Positions 16,044-24,423 of a stretch of 64,000 nucleotides of DNA are shown piece by piece. Below the pieces are notes generated by a model. That model made no database searches. It saw only the letters and a list, made by a program, of their open reading frames with translations, and was not told the origin of the DNA. Each line of letters begins with the position of its first letter. The stretch's first letter is position 1. A program made the position numbers and the translations under genes. Origin of the DNA: Puerhibacterium puerhi (lineage in GTDB: Bacteria; Actinomycetota; Actinomycetes; Actinomycetales; Cellulomonadaceae); the NCBI RefSeq assembly GCF_009846865.1, contig NZ_WUWN01000002.1:142357-206356 (forward strand), written 5' to 3'.

Positions 16044-17347
16044 TCGAAGTCCCGGTCCTTGGTCTCGGGCATCGTGGCGTAGACGACGCAGCCGATCAGC
16101 GCCGCGGCAGCGACGTAGACCCAGGTGTACTGGCGCAGCCCGGCGTCGGCCATCCACGTGGTGATGTACGGCGCGGTGCCGCCGAACAGCGCGACGGCGA
16201 GGGCGTACGGCAGGCCGATGCCGGTGGCGCGCACCTCCGGCGGGAACTGCTCGGCCATGACCACGGCGCAGTTGGCCGAGTAGCCGGTCAGCAGCGTGAC
16301 GCCGATGAGCTGGACGACCAGCACCGACCACACGGTGCCCTGCTGCAGGATCTGGAACGCCGGGTAGGCGAAGACCAGGAACCCGAGGGTGAAGGCCAGC
16401 AGGGTGGGCTTGCGGCCGAACCGGTCGGACAGCAGGGCGACGAACGGCAGCAGCACCAGGAAGTAGGCGGTGCAGATGGTGCCCACCAGCAGCGCGTCGC
16501 TGAGCTCGACGCCCACCACGGTGCTCGCGTAGCCGGGCATGTAGCTCATCCACATGTAGTACAGGAGCGTGCCGGGGATGGTGATGCCGACCACCAGCAG
16601 CGCGGCGCGGGGGTGCTCGCGGAAGACGCGCAGCAGGGCGCCCTTCCTCGTGCGGCCCGACGCCGTGGCGTTGCTGAAGCTGTCGGTCTCCTCGACGGTC
16701 ATCCGCAGCGCCAGGCCGATCAGGCCCAGGACGCCGCCGATGACGAAGGCGAGGCGCCAGCCCCAGGCGGCCATGGCCTCGTCGCTGAGGGTGGTGGTCA
16801 GGATGTAGCCCATCAGCGTGGCCATCAGCGAGCCCGCGCCCACCGAGACCTGCTGCCAGGACCCGGCGAAGGCGCGGCGGCCGCGGGCCGAGGACTCCAC
16901 GAGGAACGACGAGGAGGAGCCGAACTCGCCGCCGGCCGAGAAGCCCTGCACGAGGCGGGCGAGCAGCAGCAGGAGCGGCGCGAAGATGCCGATCGTCTCG
17001 TAGGTCGGGATGACGGCGATGGCGATCGAGGCGCCGGCCATGAGACCGATCGTCAGGGTCAGCCCCTTCTTGCGGCCGTGCCGGTCGGCGTAGGCGCCGA
17101 GCACCGCGCCGCCGATCGGGCGCATGACGAAACCCACGGCGAACACGGCGAGCGTGGACAGCAGCGCGATCGCTGGGTCGTCACCGGCGAAGAACTGACC
17201 GGCGAACACGGGCGCGAGCGTCGCGTACAGCGCCCAGTCGACCCACTCGACGGCGTTGCCGACCGAGCCGGCCAGCAGCGCCTTGCGCTGCTTCGGCGTC
17301 AGCTTCGTCGCCGCGGCGGGCGGGGCGACGGCGGGCGTGGTGGTCAT
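16040..17347 (-). CDS. MFS metabolite:H+ symporter family transporter
   Basis: 435 aa, about twelve transmembrane helices. It fits the metabolite:H+ symporter (MHS) branch with ProP, ShiA and KgtP: SVGNAVEWVDWALY at the start, RPIGGAVLGAYADRHGRKK in the first cytoplasmic loop and RLVQGFSAGGEFGSS before helix 5. These carriers import small organic acids, betaines or osmolytes. It starts at the ATGA overlap with the deacetylase gene, so uptake and first hydrolysis are coupled. The imported compound is probably the deacetylase substrate. Confidence 0.87.
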   Translation of the reverse strand: MTTTPAVAPPAAATKLTPKQRKALLAGSVGNAVEWVDWALYATLAPVFAGQFFAGDDPAIALLSTLAVFAVGFVMRPIGGAVLGAYADRHGRKKGLTLTIGLMAGASIAIAVIPTYETIGIFAPLLLLLARLVQGFSAGGEFGSSSSFLVESSARGRRAFAGSWQQVSVGAGSLMATLMGYILTTTLSDEAMAAWGWRLAFVIGGVLGLIGLALRMTVEETDSFSNATASGRTRKGALLRVFREHPRAALLVVGITIPGTLLYYMWMSYMPGYASTVVGVELSDALLVGTICTAYFLVLLPFVALLSDRFGRKPTLLAFTLGFLVFAYPAFQILQQGTVWSVLVVQLIGVTLLTGYSANCAVVMAEQFPPEVRATGIGLPYALAVALFGGTAPYITTWMADAGLRQYTWVYVAAAALIGCVVYATMPETKDRDFE

Positions 17348-18261
17348 GCGGATGCTCCTTCTGCGGTGGCGGCGTTGCTCACGGCGGGGCGGACGAGCTC
17401 GGCGATCTGCTCGTGGGTGGCGAACCAGACGTCGTCGTGCTGGCGGATGTGCTCGAGCAGCCGGCGCAGGACCAGCAGGCGGGAGCGGTGGCCGATGATG
17501 TGTGGGTGCAGGGTCAGCTGGAACGTCCCGCCCGCCTCGCGGGCGGCGTCGAACTCGTCGATCCAGATCTGCAGCGCGGAGCGGGGCGGCATGTACGGCC
17601 GCAGGCTCGCGTAGCGCTCCATCATGAAGTAGGGGGCGTCGTCGCGGATCCACTCGACGGGGATCTCGACGATGCCGGTCGGCCTGCCCTGCGCGACGAT
17701 CTCGTACGGCTCGTCGTCGGCCATGAGCGACGAGTCGTAGGCCAGCCCCAACTCGGCGACGATGTCGAGCGTGCTGTCGGAGAAGTCCCAGCTCGGGGTG
17801 CGGATACCGGTGGGGCGCGTGCCCGTGAGCTTCTCGAGGGTCTCGACGGCGCGACCGGTCAGCTCGAGCTCGTCGGCGTGGCTGAGCAGCATGTTGCGCT
17901 CGTGGATCCACCCGTGCACGGCGACCTCGTGGCCGTGGCGCACGTAGAGCTCGACCTCCTGCGGGTGCAGCAGGCCGGACACGGCGGGCATGAAGAAGCT
18001 CGCGGGGACCTCGAAGTCCTCCAGGAGCTGGACGATCCGCGGCGCGGCGACGCGCGAGCCGTACTCGCCCTGCGCGAGCCGGCCGGGGCTGGTCTCGCCG
18101 TCGCGCAGCGGGATCGTCTCGTGGTCGGAGTCGAAGGAGATGGCGACGGCGACGCGCGCGCCGCCGGGCCAGCTCGCCGGCTGCAGGCTCCGGCCGGCGC
18201 GCACCTTCTCGACGTAGCCGCGCCACGTGGCTTCCGGCCACTGCCAGGGCTCTTGGGACAT
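17344..18261 (-). CDS. Polysaccharide deacetylase-fold hydrolase (PuuE/cyclic-imide hydrolase-like)
   Basis: 305 aa with the NodB fold, but of the small-molecule type. Motif 1 is SFDSDHE in place of TFDDG; motif 2 is HGWIHERN (His-x3-His zinc ligands); motif 3 is RTPSWDFSDST. There is no signal peptide, so it is cytosolic and unlikely to act on cell-wall glycans. PuuE allantoinases and the polysaccharide-deacetylase-like cyclic imidases have this look and open ring amides. The operon partners (importer, M20 hydrolase, reductases) fit a ring-amide or N-acyl compound pathway; the exact substrate is open. Confidence 0.8.
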   Translation of the reverse strand: MSQEPWQWPEATWRGYVEKVRAGRSLQPASWPGGARVAVAISFDSDHETIPLRDGETSPGRLAQGEYGSRVAAPRIVQLLEDFEVPASFFMPAVSGLLHPQEVELYVRHGHEVAVHGWIHERNMLLSHADELELTGRAVETLEKLTGTRPTGIRTPSWDFSDSTLDIVAELGLAYDSSLMADDEPYEIVAQGRPTGIVEIPVEWIRDDAPYFMMERYASLRPYMPPRSALQIWIDEFDAAREAGGTFQLTLHPHIIGHRSRLLVLRRLLEHIRQHDDVWFATHEQIAELVRPAVSNAATAEGASA

Positions 18262-19277
18262 CAGTCCTCCTGAGGTTCGGGTCGCCCGTCGGTGCCGATC
18301 GGCACCCAGGCGCGCTTGAGGGTCTGGATCTGCAGGGTCATGTCGGCGGAGCGGACGCCGTCCAGGGCGCCGATGACCTGGGTCTGGTAGGGGTAGAGGT
18401 CGCCGTGGCTCGGCAGCACGCCCTGCAGGATCAGGTTGTGCCGGCCCGTCGCGGCGCTGACGTACTGGGTCGACGGCAGGGTCGCGAGCTTCTCGCCGAC
18501 CTCGTCGACCCGGTCGGGGGCCACGTCGAGCCAGAGCATGAACTCGATGCCCAGGCCGATGAGCCGCGGGGCGAACAGGGTGCGGAAGCGCAGGCAGCCC
18601 CGCGTGGTCAGGGACTCCACGCGCCGCGCCGCGGTCGACTCGCTGATCCCCACCGCCGCGGCGACCGCGGCGTACGAGGCGCGACCGTCCCGGGCGAGCA
18701 CCCGGGCGATCTGGAGCTCCTGCGACGTGAGCGTCTCCGGCTCGACCCACTCGCGGTGGGGGTACGACGGCGCCGCGCTGGCCCCTTGGAGCAGGGTGAC
18801 CCCCTCGGGGGACAGCGTCTGGGGGTTCCACTCCTCGAACGCGGCGAACTTGCGCAGCACCACCGTCGACTCGGACTCGACGACGTCGTCGATGTTCTCC
18901 AGGTCGCTGAGCACGGTCAGCACGTCCGTGGGCGTCTTGACGACGACCTCGGCCGCGACGTCGAAGGCGCCGAGCATGACGGTGACGAACCGGGGGGCGG
19001 AGTGCGCGGCGAGGGCCTGCGCCACGGACAGCGCGCGCCCGGGCCGGGCGCGGAAGCGCATGTAGACCGAGATGCCCAGCCCGGTGCGCAGGTGGTCCAG
19101 CACGCCGGTCACGAAGACCGAGCGCGTGGCCAGCAGCCGTGTGCCGCGCCGGGTCACGGTCGACTCGGGAGCGTCGATCGCGGAGGCGACCTGCTTCCAC
19201 GACGCGCGACCGTTGACCTGGAGCGCGGCGATGACGCGACGATCGAGCGCGTCGAGCCGGATGGAGGACTCCTGCAT
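18261..19277 (-). CDS. Double-length Lrp/AsnC-family regulator
   Basis: 338 aa made of two Lrp/AsnC halves in tandem. Each has an HTH (ASWKQVASAIDAPESTVTRRG near residue 25; ASYAAVAAAVGISESTAARRV near 195) followed by a RAM-type sensor region (AAEVVVKTPTDVL; NLILQGVLPSHGDLY). Normal Lrp proteins are about 150 aa, so one chain here mimics a dimer. I prefer the ATG at 19277 because a -35/-10 pair (19313-19308, 19290-19285) puts the transcript start there, making the mRNA leaderless; ATG 19286 would overlap the -10. It heads the operon, and its TGA overlaps the deacetylase ATG by one base. Confidence 0.82.
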   Translation of the reverse strand: MQESSIRLDALDRRVIAALQVNGRASWKQVASAIDAPESTVTRRGTRLLATRSVFVTGVLDHLRTGLGISVYMRFRARPGRALSVAQALAAHSAPRFVTVMLGAFDVAAEVVVKTPTDVLTVLSDLENIDDVVESESTVVLRKFAAFEEWNPQTLSPEGVTLLQGASAAPSYPHREWVEPETLTSQELQIARVLARDGRASYAAVAAAVGISESTAARRVESLTTRGCLRFRTLFAPRLIGLGIEFMLWLDVAPDRVDEVGEKLATLPSTQYVSAATGRHNLILQGVLPSHGDLYPYQTQVIGALDGVRSADMTLQIQTLKRAWVPIGTDGRPEPQED

Positions 19278-19284
19278 GTGCGCC

Positions 19285-19313
19285 ATCGTGGATGGGGGAA
19301 TCCGCCACGTCAA
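19285..19313 (-). promoter_or_regulatory. Promoter of the lrp/deacetylase operon
   Basis: On the minus strand TTGACG (19313-19308) and CACGAT (19290-19285) are separated by 17 nt. The -10 overlaps one candidate start and lies 7 nt before another, favouring a leaderless transcript from 19277. Confidence 0.5.
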
Positions 19314-19320
19314 CCCCTAC

Positions 19321-19341
19321 GGATAACGAATTCACTCATCC
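19321..19341. promoter_or_regulatory. Candidate Lrp operator, AT-rich imperfect palindrome
   Basis: A 21-bp imperfect inverted repeat around GAATTC (GGAT outer arms, ATCC at the other end) sits in the short AT-rich stretch just upstream of the -35 box. Lrp-type proteins favour such sites. It lies between the divergent regulator and P1 peptidase genes and could control both. Weak evidence: several arm positions do not pair. Confidence 0.3.
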
Positions 19342-19434
19342 AATACTCCGGAGCGGCGGATGTTGCCGGCCCGTTGCGACCCCGTTGCGACCGTGGCCGT
19401 CAGGGCGCCGGCGCCTCCGTGGGACGATCCGCGC

Positions 19435-20508
19435 ATGCCTGCATCCCGCCGCGTCCGCGACCTCGGCATGACGATCGGCCCGCTGCCCACCGGCACGCAC
19501 GACGCGATCACCGACGTCGCCGGCGTGCGCGTCGGCCACACCACCGTGCACGACGGCGACCGCGTGCACACGGGCGTGACCGCCGTCGTGCCCGACCAGC
19601 TCGGCCTTGGCCTACCCGGCCGCGAGCGCGCCACCCTGCCGTGCGGGCTGTTCGTCGGCAACGGGTTCGGCAAGCTCGTCGGCGCGACTCAGGTGGCCGA
19701 GCTCGGCGCGATCGAGACGCCGGTCGTGCTCACCGCGACGCTCTCGGCGTTCCGCGCCGCCGACGCGCTGACCACCTGGATGCTCGCGCGCCCTGGCTAC
19801 GAGGACGTGCGCACCCTCAACCCGGTGGTGGGGGAGACCAACGACGGCCTGCTGTCCGACGTGCGCGCCCGGCCGGTCACCGAGGCGCACGTGCTCGCCG
19901 CGCTCGACGGCGCCATGTTCGGTCCGGTGGCTACGGGCAGCGTCGGCGCCGGCAGCGGCACGGCGGCGCTCGGCTACAAGGGCGGGATCGGCACCGCCTC
20001 GCGCGTGGTCGACATCGCCGGGCGGGCGCACACCGTCGGGGCGCTGGTGCAGAGCAACTTCGGCGGGACGCTCACGGTGCGCGGCGTGCCGCTGCCCGCG
20101 ACGGCGCTGCTCGCCGAGGAACAGCGCGCCGCCGAGGCGGCCAACGGCGTCGACGACGGCAACTCCTGCATGATCGTCGTCGCCACCGACGCCCCGCTCG
20201 ACGCCCGCCGCCTGGCCCGCGTCGCGCGCCGCGCCGTCTTCGCGATGGGTCGCGTCGGCGCCGACTTCTCGCACGGCAGCGGCGACTACGCGCTCGCGTT
20301 CAGCACCGCCGCGCCGGACGCGCCGCTCGCCGCGGACGCCCGCCTCGACCCGTTGTTCGCCGCCACGATGGACGCCGTCGAGGAGGCGCTGCTCGACTCC
20401 GTGTTCACCGCGACGACGATGGTGGGCCACCGCGGCACCCGGCACGCCGTCCCGCTGGAGCCGGCGCTGGCCCGGCTGCGGGCGGCCGGCGTCGTCGCGG
20501 GGGAGTGA
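19435..20508 (+). CDS. P1-family peptidase (DmpA-like aminopeptidase/amidase)
   Basis: 357-aa Ntn-fold hydrolase of the DmpA/BapA family. Such enzymes cut themselves into two chains just before a Ser that becomes the nucleophile; the family site is seen in VDDGNSCMIVVATDAPLD. N-terminal family segments RVRDLG, ITDVAGVRVGHTT and NGFGKLVG are present. Members hydrolyse N-terminal D- or beta-amino-acid peptides and amides. It is divergent from the lrp/M20/deacetylase operon, so it may serve the same amide-breakdown pathway. The ATG was chosen over an upstream in-frame one because the family N-terminus starts here. Confidence 0.88.
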   Translation: MPASRRVRDLGMTIGPLPTGTHDAITDVAGVRVGHTTVHDGDRVHTGVTAVVPDQLGLGLPGRERATLPCGLFVGNGFGKLVGATQVAELGAIETPVVLTATLSAFRAADALTTWMLARPGYEDVRTLNPVVGETNDGLLSDVRARPVTEAHVLAALDGAMFGPVATGSVGAGSGTAALGYKGGIGTASRVVDIAGRAHTVGALVQSNFGGTLTVRGVPLPATALLAEEQRAAEAANGVDDGNSCMIVVATDAPLDARRLARVARRAVFAMGRVGADFSHGSGDYALAFSTAAPDAPLAADARLDPLFAATMDAVEEALLDSVFTATTMVGHRGTRHAVPLEPALARLRAAGVVAGE

Positions 20509-20569
20509 GCCGGCGCCGGGGCACGCTCGGCCCCTCGCGCGGCCGCGGGCGCGCTGCTTGGATGCTGCG

Positions 20570-22060
20570 GTGAGCACCGCCGCCCGCTACCGCCTGCACG
20601 TCCGGCTCGACGAGATCGAGCCGCCGGTGTGGCGCCGCCTCGAGGTCCCGGCCGACCTGCCGATGCGGGACGTGCACCGCGCGCTGCAGCTCGCGATGGG
20701 CTGGTCGGGTGCCCACCGGCACCTGTTCGCCCCGTCGGGCGACCTCCGCGACCCGCGATCGCTGGTCGTGATGGACGACGAGGCCGGCGGCCCGGACGCG
20801 GGGCGGCCGGAGTCCGAGGTCCGGCTCGACGAGGTGCTCGCCGCCCCGGGCGACACCCTCGGCTACCTCTACGACCTCGCGGACTCCTGGCGGCACACCG
20901 TCCGCCTGGAGGCGGTGCTGACCGCGGACGCGCCCGAGGAGCCGGCGGACACCGGCTCCGCCGTCCGGCTGCTCGACGGCGCCCGCGCCTGCCCGCCCGA
21001 GGACGTCGGCGGCGTCGTCGGCTACGACGTGCTGCGCGACGCCGCCGCGATGCTGCAGCACGGGCGGCGCGTGCCGGACGAGGTAGCCGAGGCGCTCGCG
21101 GCCGAGTACCCGGGCCTCGCCCCGGCCGAGATCCTGGCCGCCCTCGACGCGTTCGACGTCGCGGCCGCGGCCCGGCTGTTGGCCGGCGTGTGGACGCTGG
21201 CCGAGTCCGCTCCGCCGCTGTTGCGCGACCTGCTCGACCGCGCCACCGACGATGCCGCCCTGCTCAGCCTCTACCGCGACGTGCTGCGCGCGGCGCCGGT
21301 GCGGGTGTCCGCCGCCGAGGTGGCGGCCGCGGTCGACGCCGTCGCGTGGTTCGTGCGGCGGGTCGGGACGGACGGCGCGGCCCTCACCGCAGACGGCTAC
21401 CTCGATCCCGTGCTGGTGCGCGAGGCGGCGCAGCGGCTGGGGCTGGACGAGCCGACCCCGGCCGGCGGCGCGGGGCCCGGCGCGGACCTCGGCGCGGAGG
21501 AGGACGTGCGGCCGGTGCTGTGGTTCCGCGAGGTGCTGACCGACCTCGGCCTGCTGCGGGCGGAGCGAGGCCGCCTGACCGCCGCGGCCGACGCGCCCGC
21601 CCTCGTCGACGACCCGCGCGCCCTATGGGACCGCATCGCCGCGGGCCTGCCGGTCGGCGACGACCCGGCGCTGCGCGACGCCGGCGCGGTGCTGCTGCTG
21701 CGGCTCGCCGGGTCCGACGGCGCCGTGCCGCGGGGCGCGGGCGGCGGGGCGGGCGCCGCGTTCGGGTCGGCGGCGCACCGCGGCGGCGCCGACGACCCGC
21801 TCGCCGAGCGTGGGTTCCTCGTCGACCGCGACGGGCGCGCCGGGCAGGCGTACGCCTCGCTCGGCGGGGACGCCGCGCAGGCGCTGGACGTCGACTTCGC
21901 CGACGTACGGGCCGAGGCGCGGCCCACCCGGGTGCTGCTGGAGCGCCTCGGCGGGTTCCACCCGGACGGGCGGGGCTACCCGGGCGACTTCCCGACGCGC
22001 GTCGGCGTCGCGCTGGCGCGGCAGGCGCTCGGCGCAGGCGAGGTCGCTGTCGGCGGGTGA
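20570..22060 (+). CDS. pRiA4b ORF-3-like domain protein with long C-terminal extension
   Basis: 496 aa from GTG 20570 (a TTG at 20558 is also possible). Residues 5-170 form a plasmid pRiA4b ORF-3-like domain: YRLHVRLDEIEPPVWRRLEV, then HRALQLAMGWSGAHRHLF, and YLYDLADSWRHTV. The family has no proven function. The remaining ~320 residues are Ala/Leu-rich helices of no recognised family, with the C-terminal half resembling a regulator-like or helical-repeat region. It stands alone between the P1 peptidase and the gntR gene. Confidence 0.7.
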   Translation: MSTAARYRLHVRLDEIEPPVWRRLEVPADLPMRDVHRALQLAMGWSGAHRHLFAPSGDLRDPRSLVVMDDEAGGPDAGRPESEVRLDEVLAAPGDTLGYLYDLADSWRHTVRLEAVLTADAPEEPADTGSAVRLLDGARACPPEDVGGVVGYDVLRDAAAMLQHGRRVPDEVAEALAAEYPGLAPAEILAALDAFDVAAAARLLAGVWTLAESAPPLLRDLLDRATDDAALLSLYRDVLRAAPVRVSAAEVAAAVDAVAWFVRRVGTDGAALTADGYLDPVLVREAAQRLGLDEPTPAGGAGPGADLGAEEDVRPVLWFREVLTDLGLLRAERGRLTAAADAPALVDDPRALWDRIAAGLPVGDDPALRDAGAVLLLRLAGSDGAVPRGAGGGAGAAFGSAAHRGGADDPLAERGFLVDRDGRAGQAYASLGGDAAQALDVDFADVRAEARPTRVLLERLGGFHPDGRGYPGDFPTRVGVALARQALGAGEVAVGG

Positions 22061-22096
22061 AGCCGCTGCTCGGGCGCGGTCCCGTACCCTCGTCCC

Positions 22097-22903
22097 ATGC
22101 CTGAAGCGGAGCCCACCGACGCAGCCAGCGCGGCGTCGTCGCTGCCCACGCGGGGCCTGCTGACCGAGCGGGTGGCGCGTCGGCTGGAGGCCGACATCCG
22201 CAAGGGCGTGCTGGTCCCCGGGAGCAAGCTGCCCTCCGAGCGCCGCCTGGCCGAGGAGTTCGGCGCCAGCCGCAACGTGGTGCGCGAGGCGCTGCGCCGC
22301 CTGGAGGCGCACGGCCTGCTGGACGTGGAGCCTGGGCGCGGGTCGTTCGTGCGGGAGTCCACCGACCGAGCCTCGGGCTTCGAGGCCGAGTACCGCTCCG
22401 GCCGCGCGACGGTGCGCCAGCTCATCGAGGCCCGGATGCCGTTGGAGGTCGAGATCGCCGGGCTCGCCGCCGCCCGCGCCACCGACGCCGACCTGGGCAC
22501 GCTGGAGCGCGCCCAGCAGCGGATGGTCGACGCCGTCGACCCGGTGGAGAAGGCCCGGGCCGACGTCGGGTTCCACGACGCCATCGCCGCCGCGAGCGGC
22601 AACCCCGTGTTGCGCAGCATGCTCGCCGCCGCGTCGAACCTCATGTTCGAGATGATGCTGCGCTCCAACACCGACCCACGGATCGCGGAGCCGGGCGTGC
22701 CGCACCACCCGGAGATCCTCGCCGCCATCGCGGCGCACGACGTCGACCTGGCCCGCGAGCGCATGCGCGAGCACCTGGCGCTCGGTCTGCGGACCTACGG
22801 CCCGGACCTCGACCTCAGCCTCGACGCCATGGCGACGCGGCACATCGAATCGCTGCTCGCCGAGGCGAAGGACGAGGCGACCGGCGGCGCCGGGGAGGGC
22901 TGA
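22097..22903 (+). CDS. GntR/FadR-family transcriptional regulator
   Basis: 268 aa. An N-terminal winged helix (about residues 20-85; PSERRLAEEFGASRNVVREALRRLEAHG) is followed by an all-helical FCD/FadR effector domain (about 105-245; R…E…PLEVEIAGLAA, FHDAIAAASGNPVL, HPEILAAIAAHD with metal-type His residues). Such regulators repress sugar-acid genes until the acid binds. The perfect FadR-type operator at 23027-23053, in front of the next operon, is its likely target. TACCCT (22085-22090) lies 6 nt before the ATG, so its mRNA may be leaderless. Confidence 0.88.
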   Translation: MPEAEPTDAASAASSLPTRGLLTERVARRLEADIRKGVLVPGSKLPSERRLAEEFGASRNVVREALRRLEAHGLLDVEPGRGSFVRESTDRASGFEAEYRSGRATVRQLIEARMPLEVEIAGLAAARATDADLGTLERAQQRMVDAVDPVEKARADVGFHDAIAAASGNPVLRSMLAAASNLMFEMMLRSNTDPRIAEPGVPHHPEILAAIAAHDVDLARERMREHLALGLRTYGPDLDLSLDAMATRHIESLLAEAKDEATGGAGEG

Positions 22904-22935
22904 GGCCACGGACGCCTCGGGGCGAAGCGTCCCGC

Positions 22936-22954
22936 GGCGAGCGTCGCGCTCGCC
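22936..22954 (+). terminator. Candidate terminator after gntR
   Basis: GGCGAGCG (22936-22943) and CGCTCGCC (22947-22954) form a perfect 8-bp stem with a TCG loop, 33 nt after the gntR stop. It would separate the regulator from the ABC/manD operon. Confidence 0.45.
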
Positions 22955-23000
22955 CGCCGAAGTGCCGGCGGCAGGGGAGCGACGCCGACGTTCCGAAGGG

Positions 23001-23053
23001 TTGGCCCGCCGGCGTCGGGCTGCTATGGTCCAACTGGTCCTACCAGTTGGACC
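23001..23053 (+). promoter_or_regulatory. Promoter plus perfect FadR-type GntR operator, ABC/manD operon
   Basis: TTGGCC (23001-23006) and TATGGT (23024-23029) with 17-nt spacing make the promoter. GGTCCAACTGGT (23027-23038) is repeated inverted at 23042-23053 with a 3-nt centre: a perfect 12+12 palindrome that includes the FadR-family core TGGT-N5-ACCA. It overlaps the -10 and the start point, so binding would repress. The adjacent GntR regulator is the expected ligand. Confidence 0.75.
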
Positions 23054-23097
23054 ACCATGCCCCCTCCGCATCGCTGCGGACTCACGACGAGGTGACG

Positions 23098-24423
23098 ATG
23101 AAGTCCTGGACACCGTGGACAGACACTGAGCTCAGTCGACGCTCGTTCGGCCGCCTGCTCGCGGCCGCCGCCGGTACCGCCGCCGTGGCGGGATGCGCCC
23201 CGCGCGGCGCGGGAGCGCCGTCGGCGTCGACGCCCCTGCGCGTGGCAGCGATCAACCACGTGTGGACGCACGCGATGCTCGAGCGGGTCGAGGAGCTCGA
23301 AGAGCAGATCGGCCGGCGCGTGAGCGTGCAGATGCTCACCGCCGACCAGCTCTCCAACAGCTACAACGTCAAGCTCAACGCGTCGGCGACGGACATCGAC
23401 GTGATGATGGTCCGCCCCCTGCAGGACCAGCTGCTGTTCGCGCGCAACGGCTGGATGGCCGACCTGACGGGCGACGTGGCGGACGCCGACTTCGCGTGGG
23501 ACGACTTCCAGGACGCGCCACGCGACCGCTCGGTCACCCGCGGCAAGGTGTTCTCGGTACCCGTGGTGACCGAGCGCCCGGCCCTGTACTACCGCAAGGA
23601 CCTCGTCGCCGACCTAGGCGGGCCGCCGGCGACGCTGGAGGAGATGCGCGAGCAGGCGCTCGAGATCGCCGGGGCGAACCCCGGCGTCTTCGGCTTCGTC
23701 GCGCGCGGTCAGCGCAACGGCGCGGTGAGCCAGTGGTCCAGCTTCCTGTACTCGTACGGCGGCGACTTCACCGACGACGCGGGCCGGTCCGGCATCGGCA
23801 CGCCCGAGGCCGTGGCCGCCTACGAGTACTACGGCGGGCTGCTGAACGAGGTCGGCCCGCCCGGCGTGACCAACATGAGCCTCGAGCAGGCCATGCCGAT
23901 CTTCGCCCAGGGCAAGGCGGCGTTCTACGTGGACGCCGACGCGATCTACTCCAACTTCCTCGACCCGGACATCTCCACGGTCCAGGACACCGTCGGCTTC
24001 GCGCCGTTCCCGGCGGGGCCGGCCGGGTCCCGCCCGCACAACATCCCTTCGTGGAGCCTGGGCGTGAGCGCCTTCTCCCGGCTGCGGGACGACGCGTGGG
24101 CGTTCGTCCGCTGGGCCGCCGGCCCGGACATGGTCAAGGACCTGCAGGCCGACGGCATCCCCGGTGCCCGCTCCTCCGCCTGGGACGACCCCAGCACGCT
24201 GGCGGCCTTCCCGGAGGAGCTGGCGCAGACCATGAGCGTCAACGCCGCCAACGGCATCGGCCACGACCGCCCCGAGGTCATCCAGGTGGGCCGCGCCCGC
24301 GACATCGTCGGCCAGCCCCTCGTCGCCGCCATCGTCGGCCAGGACGTGGCGGCCGCCGCCGCGGCCGCCGACGCCGAGTTCGCCGACTTTCTCGTCCGCG
24401 ACAACCGCCACCAGGAGTTCTGA
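23098..24423 (+). CDS. ABC transporter sugar-binding lipoprotein (extracellular)
   Basis: 441 aa. The N-terminus has a Tat-like SRRSF motif, a hydrophobic segment and a lipobox ending VAGC, so the protein is exported and lipid-anchored. The remainder is a family-1-type carbohydrate-binding protein (AINHVWTHAMLERVEELEEQ, then DIDVMMVRPLQDQL, ALYYRKDLVADLGGPPATLEEM, FAQGKAAFYVDADA). It binds the substrate for the two permeases downstream. The ATG at 23098 removes an N-terminal extension that would overlap the promoter/operator. No ATPase gene is present; the operon probably uses a shared MsiK-type ATPase encoded elsewhere. Confidence 0.88.
   Translation: MKSWTPWTDTELSRRSFGRLLAAAAGTAAVAGCAPRGAGAPSASTPLRVAAINHVWTHAMLERVEELEEQIGRRVSVQMLTADQLSNSYNVKLNASATDIDVMMVRPLQDQLLFARNGWMADLTGDVADADFAWDDFQDAPRDRSVTRGKVFSVPVVTERPALYYRKDLVADLGGPPATLEEMREQALEIAGANPGVFGFVARGQRNGAVSQWSSFLYSYGGDFTDDAGRSGIGTPEAVAAYEYYGGLLNEVGPPGVTNMSLEQAMPIFAQGKAAFYVDADAIYSNFLDPDISTVQDTVGFAPFPAGPAGSRPHNIPSWSLGVSAFSRLRDDAWAFVRWAAGPDMVKDLQADGIPGARSSAWDDPSTLAAFPEELAQTMSVNAANGIGHDRPEVIQVGRARDIVGQPLVAAIVGQDVAAAAAAADAEFADFLVRDNRHQEF

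Noticed and set aside
18405..20573. Long plus-strand open frame opposite the Lrp gene and in a shifted frame of the P1 peptidase
   Set aside because: It crosses two real genes and the divergent promoter and has no recognisable domains.
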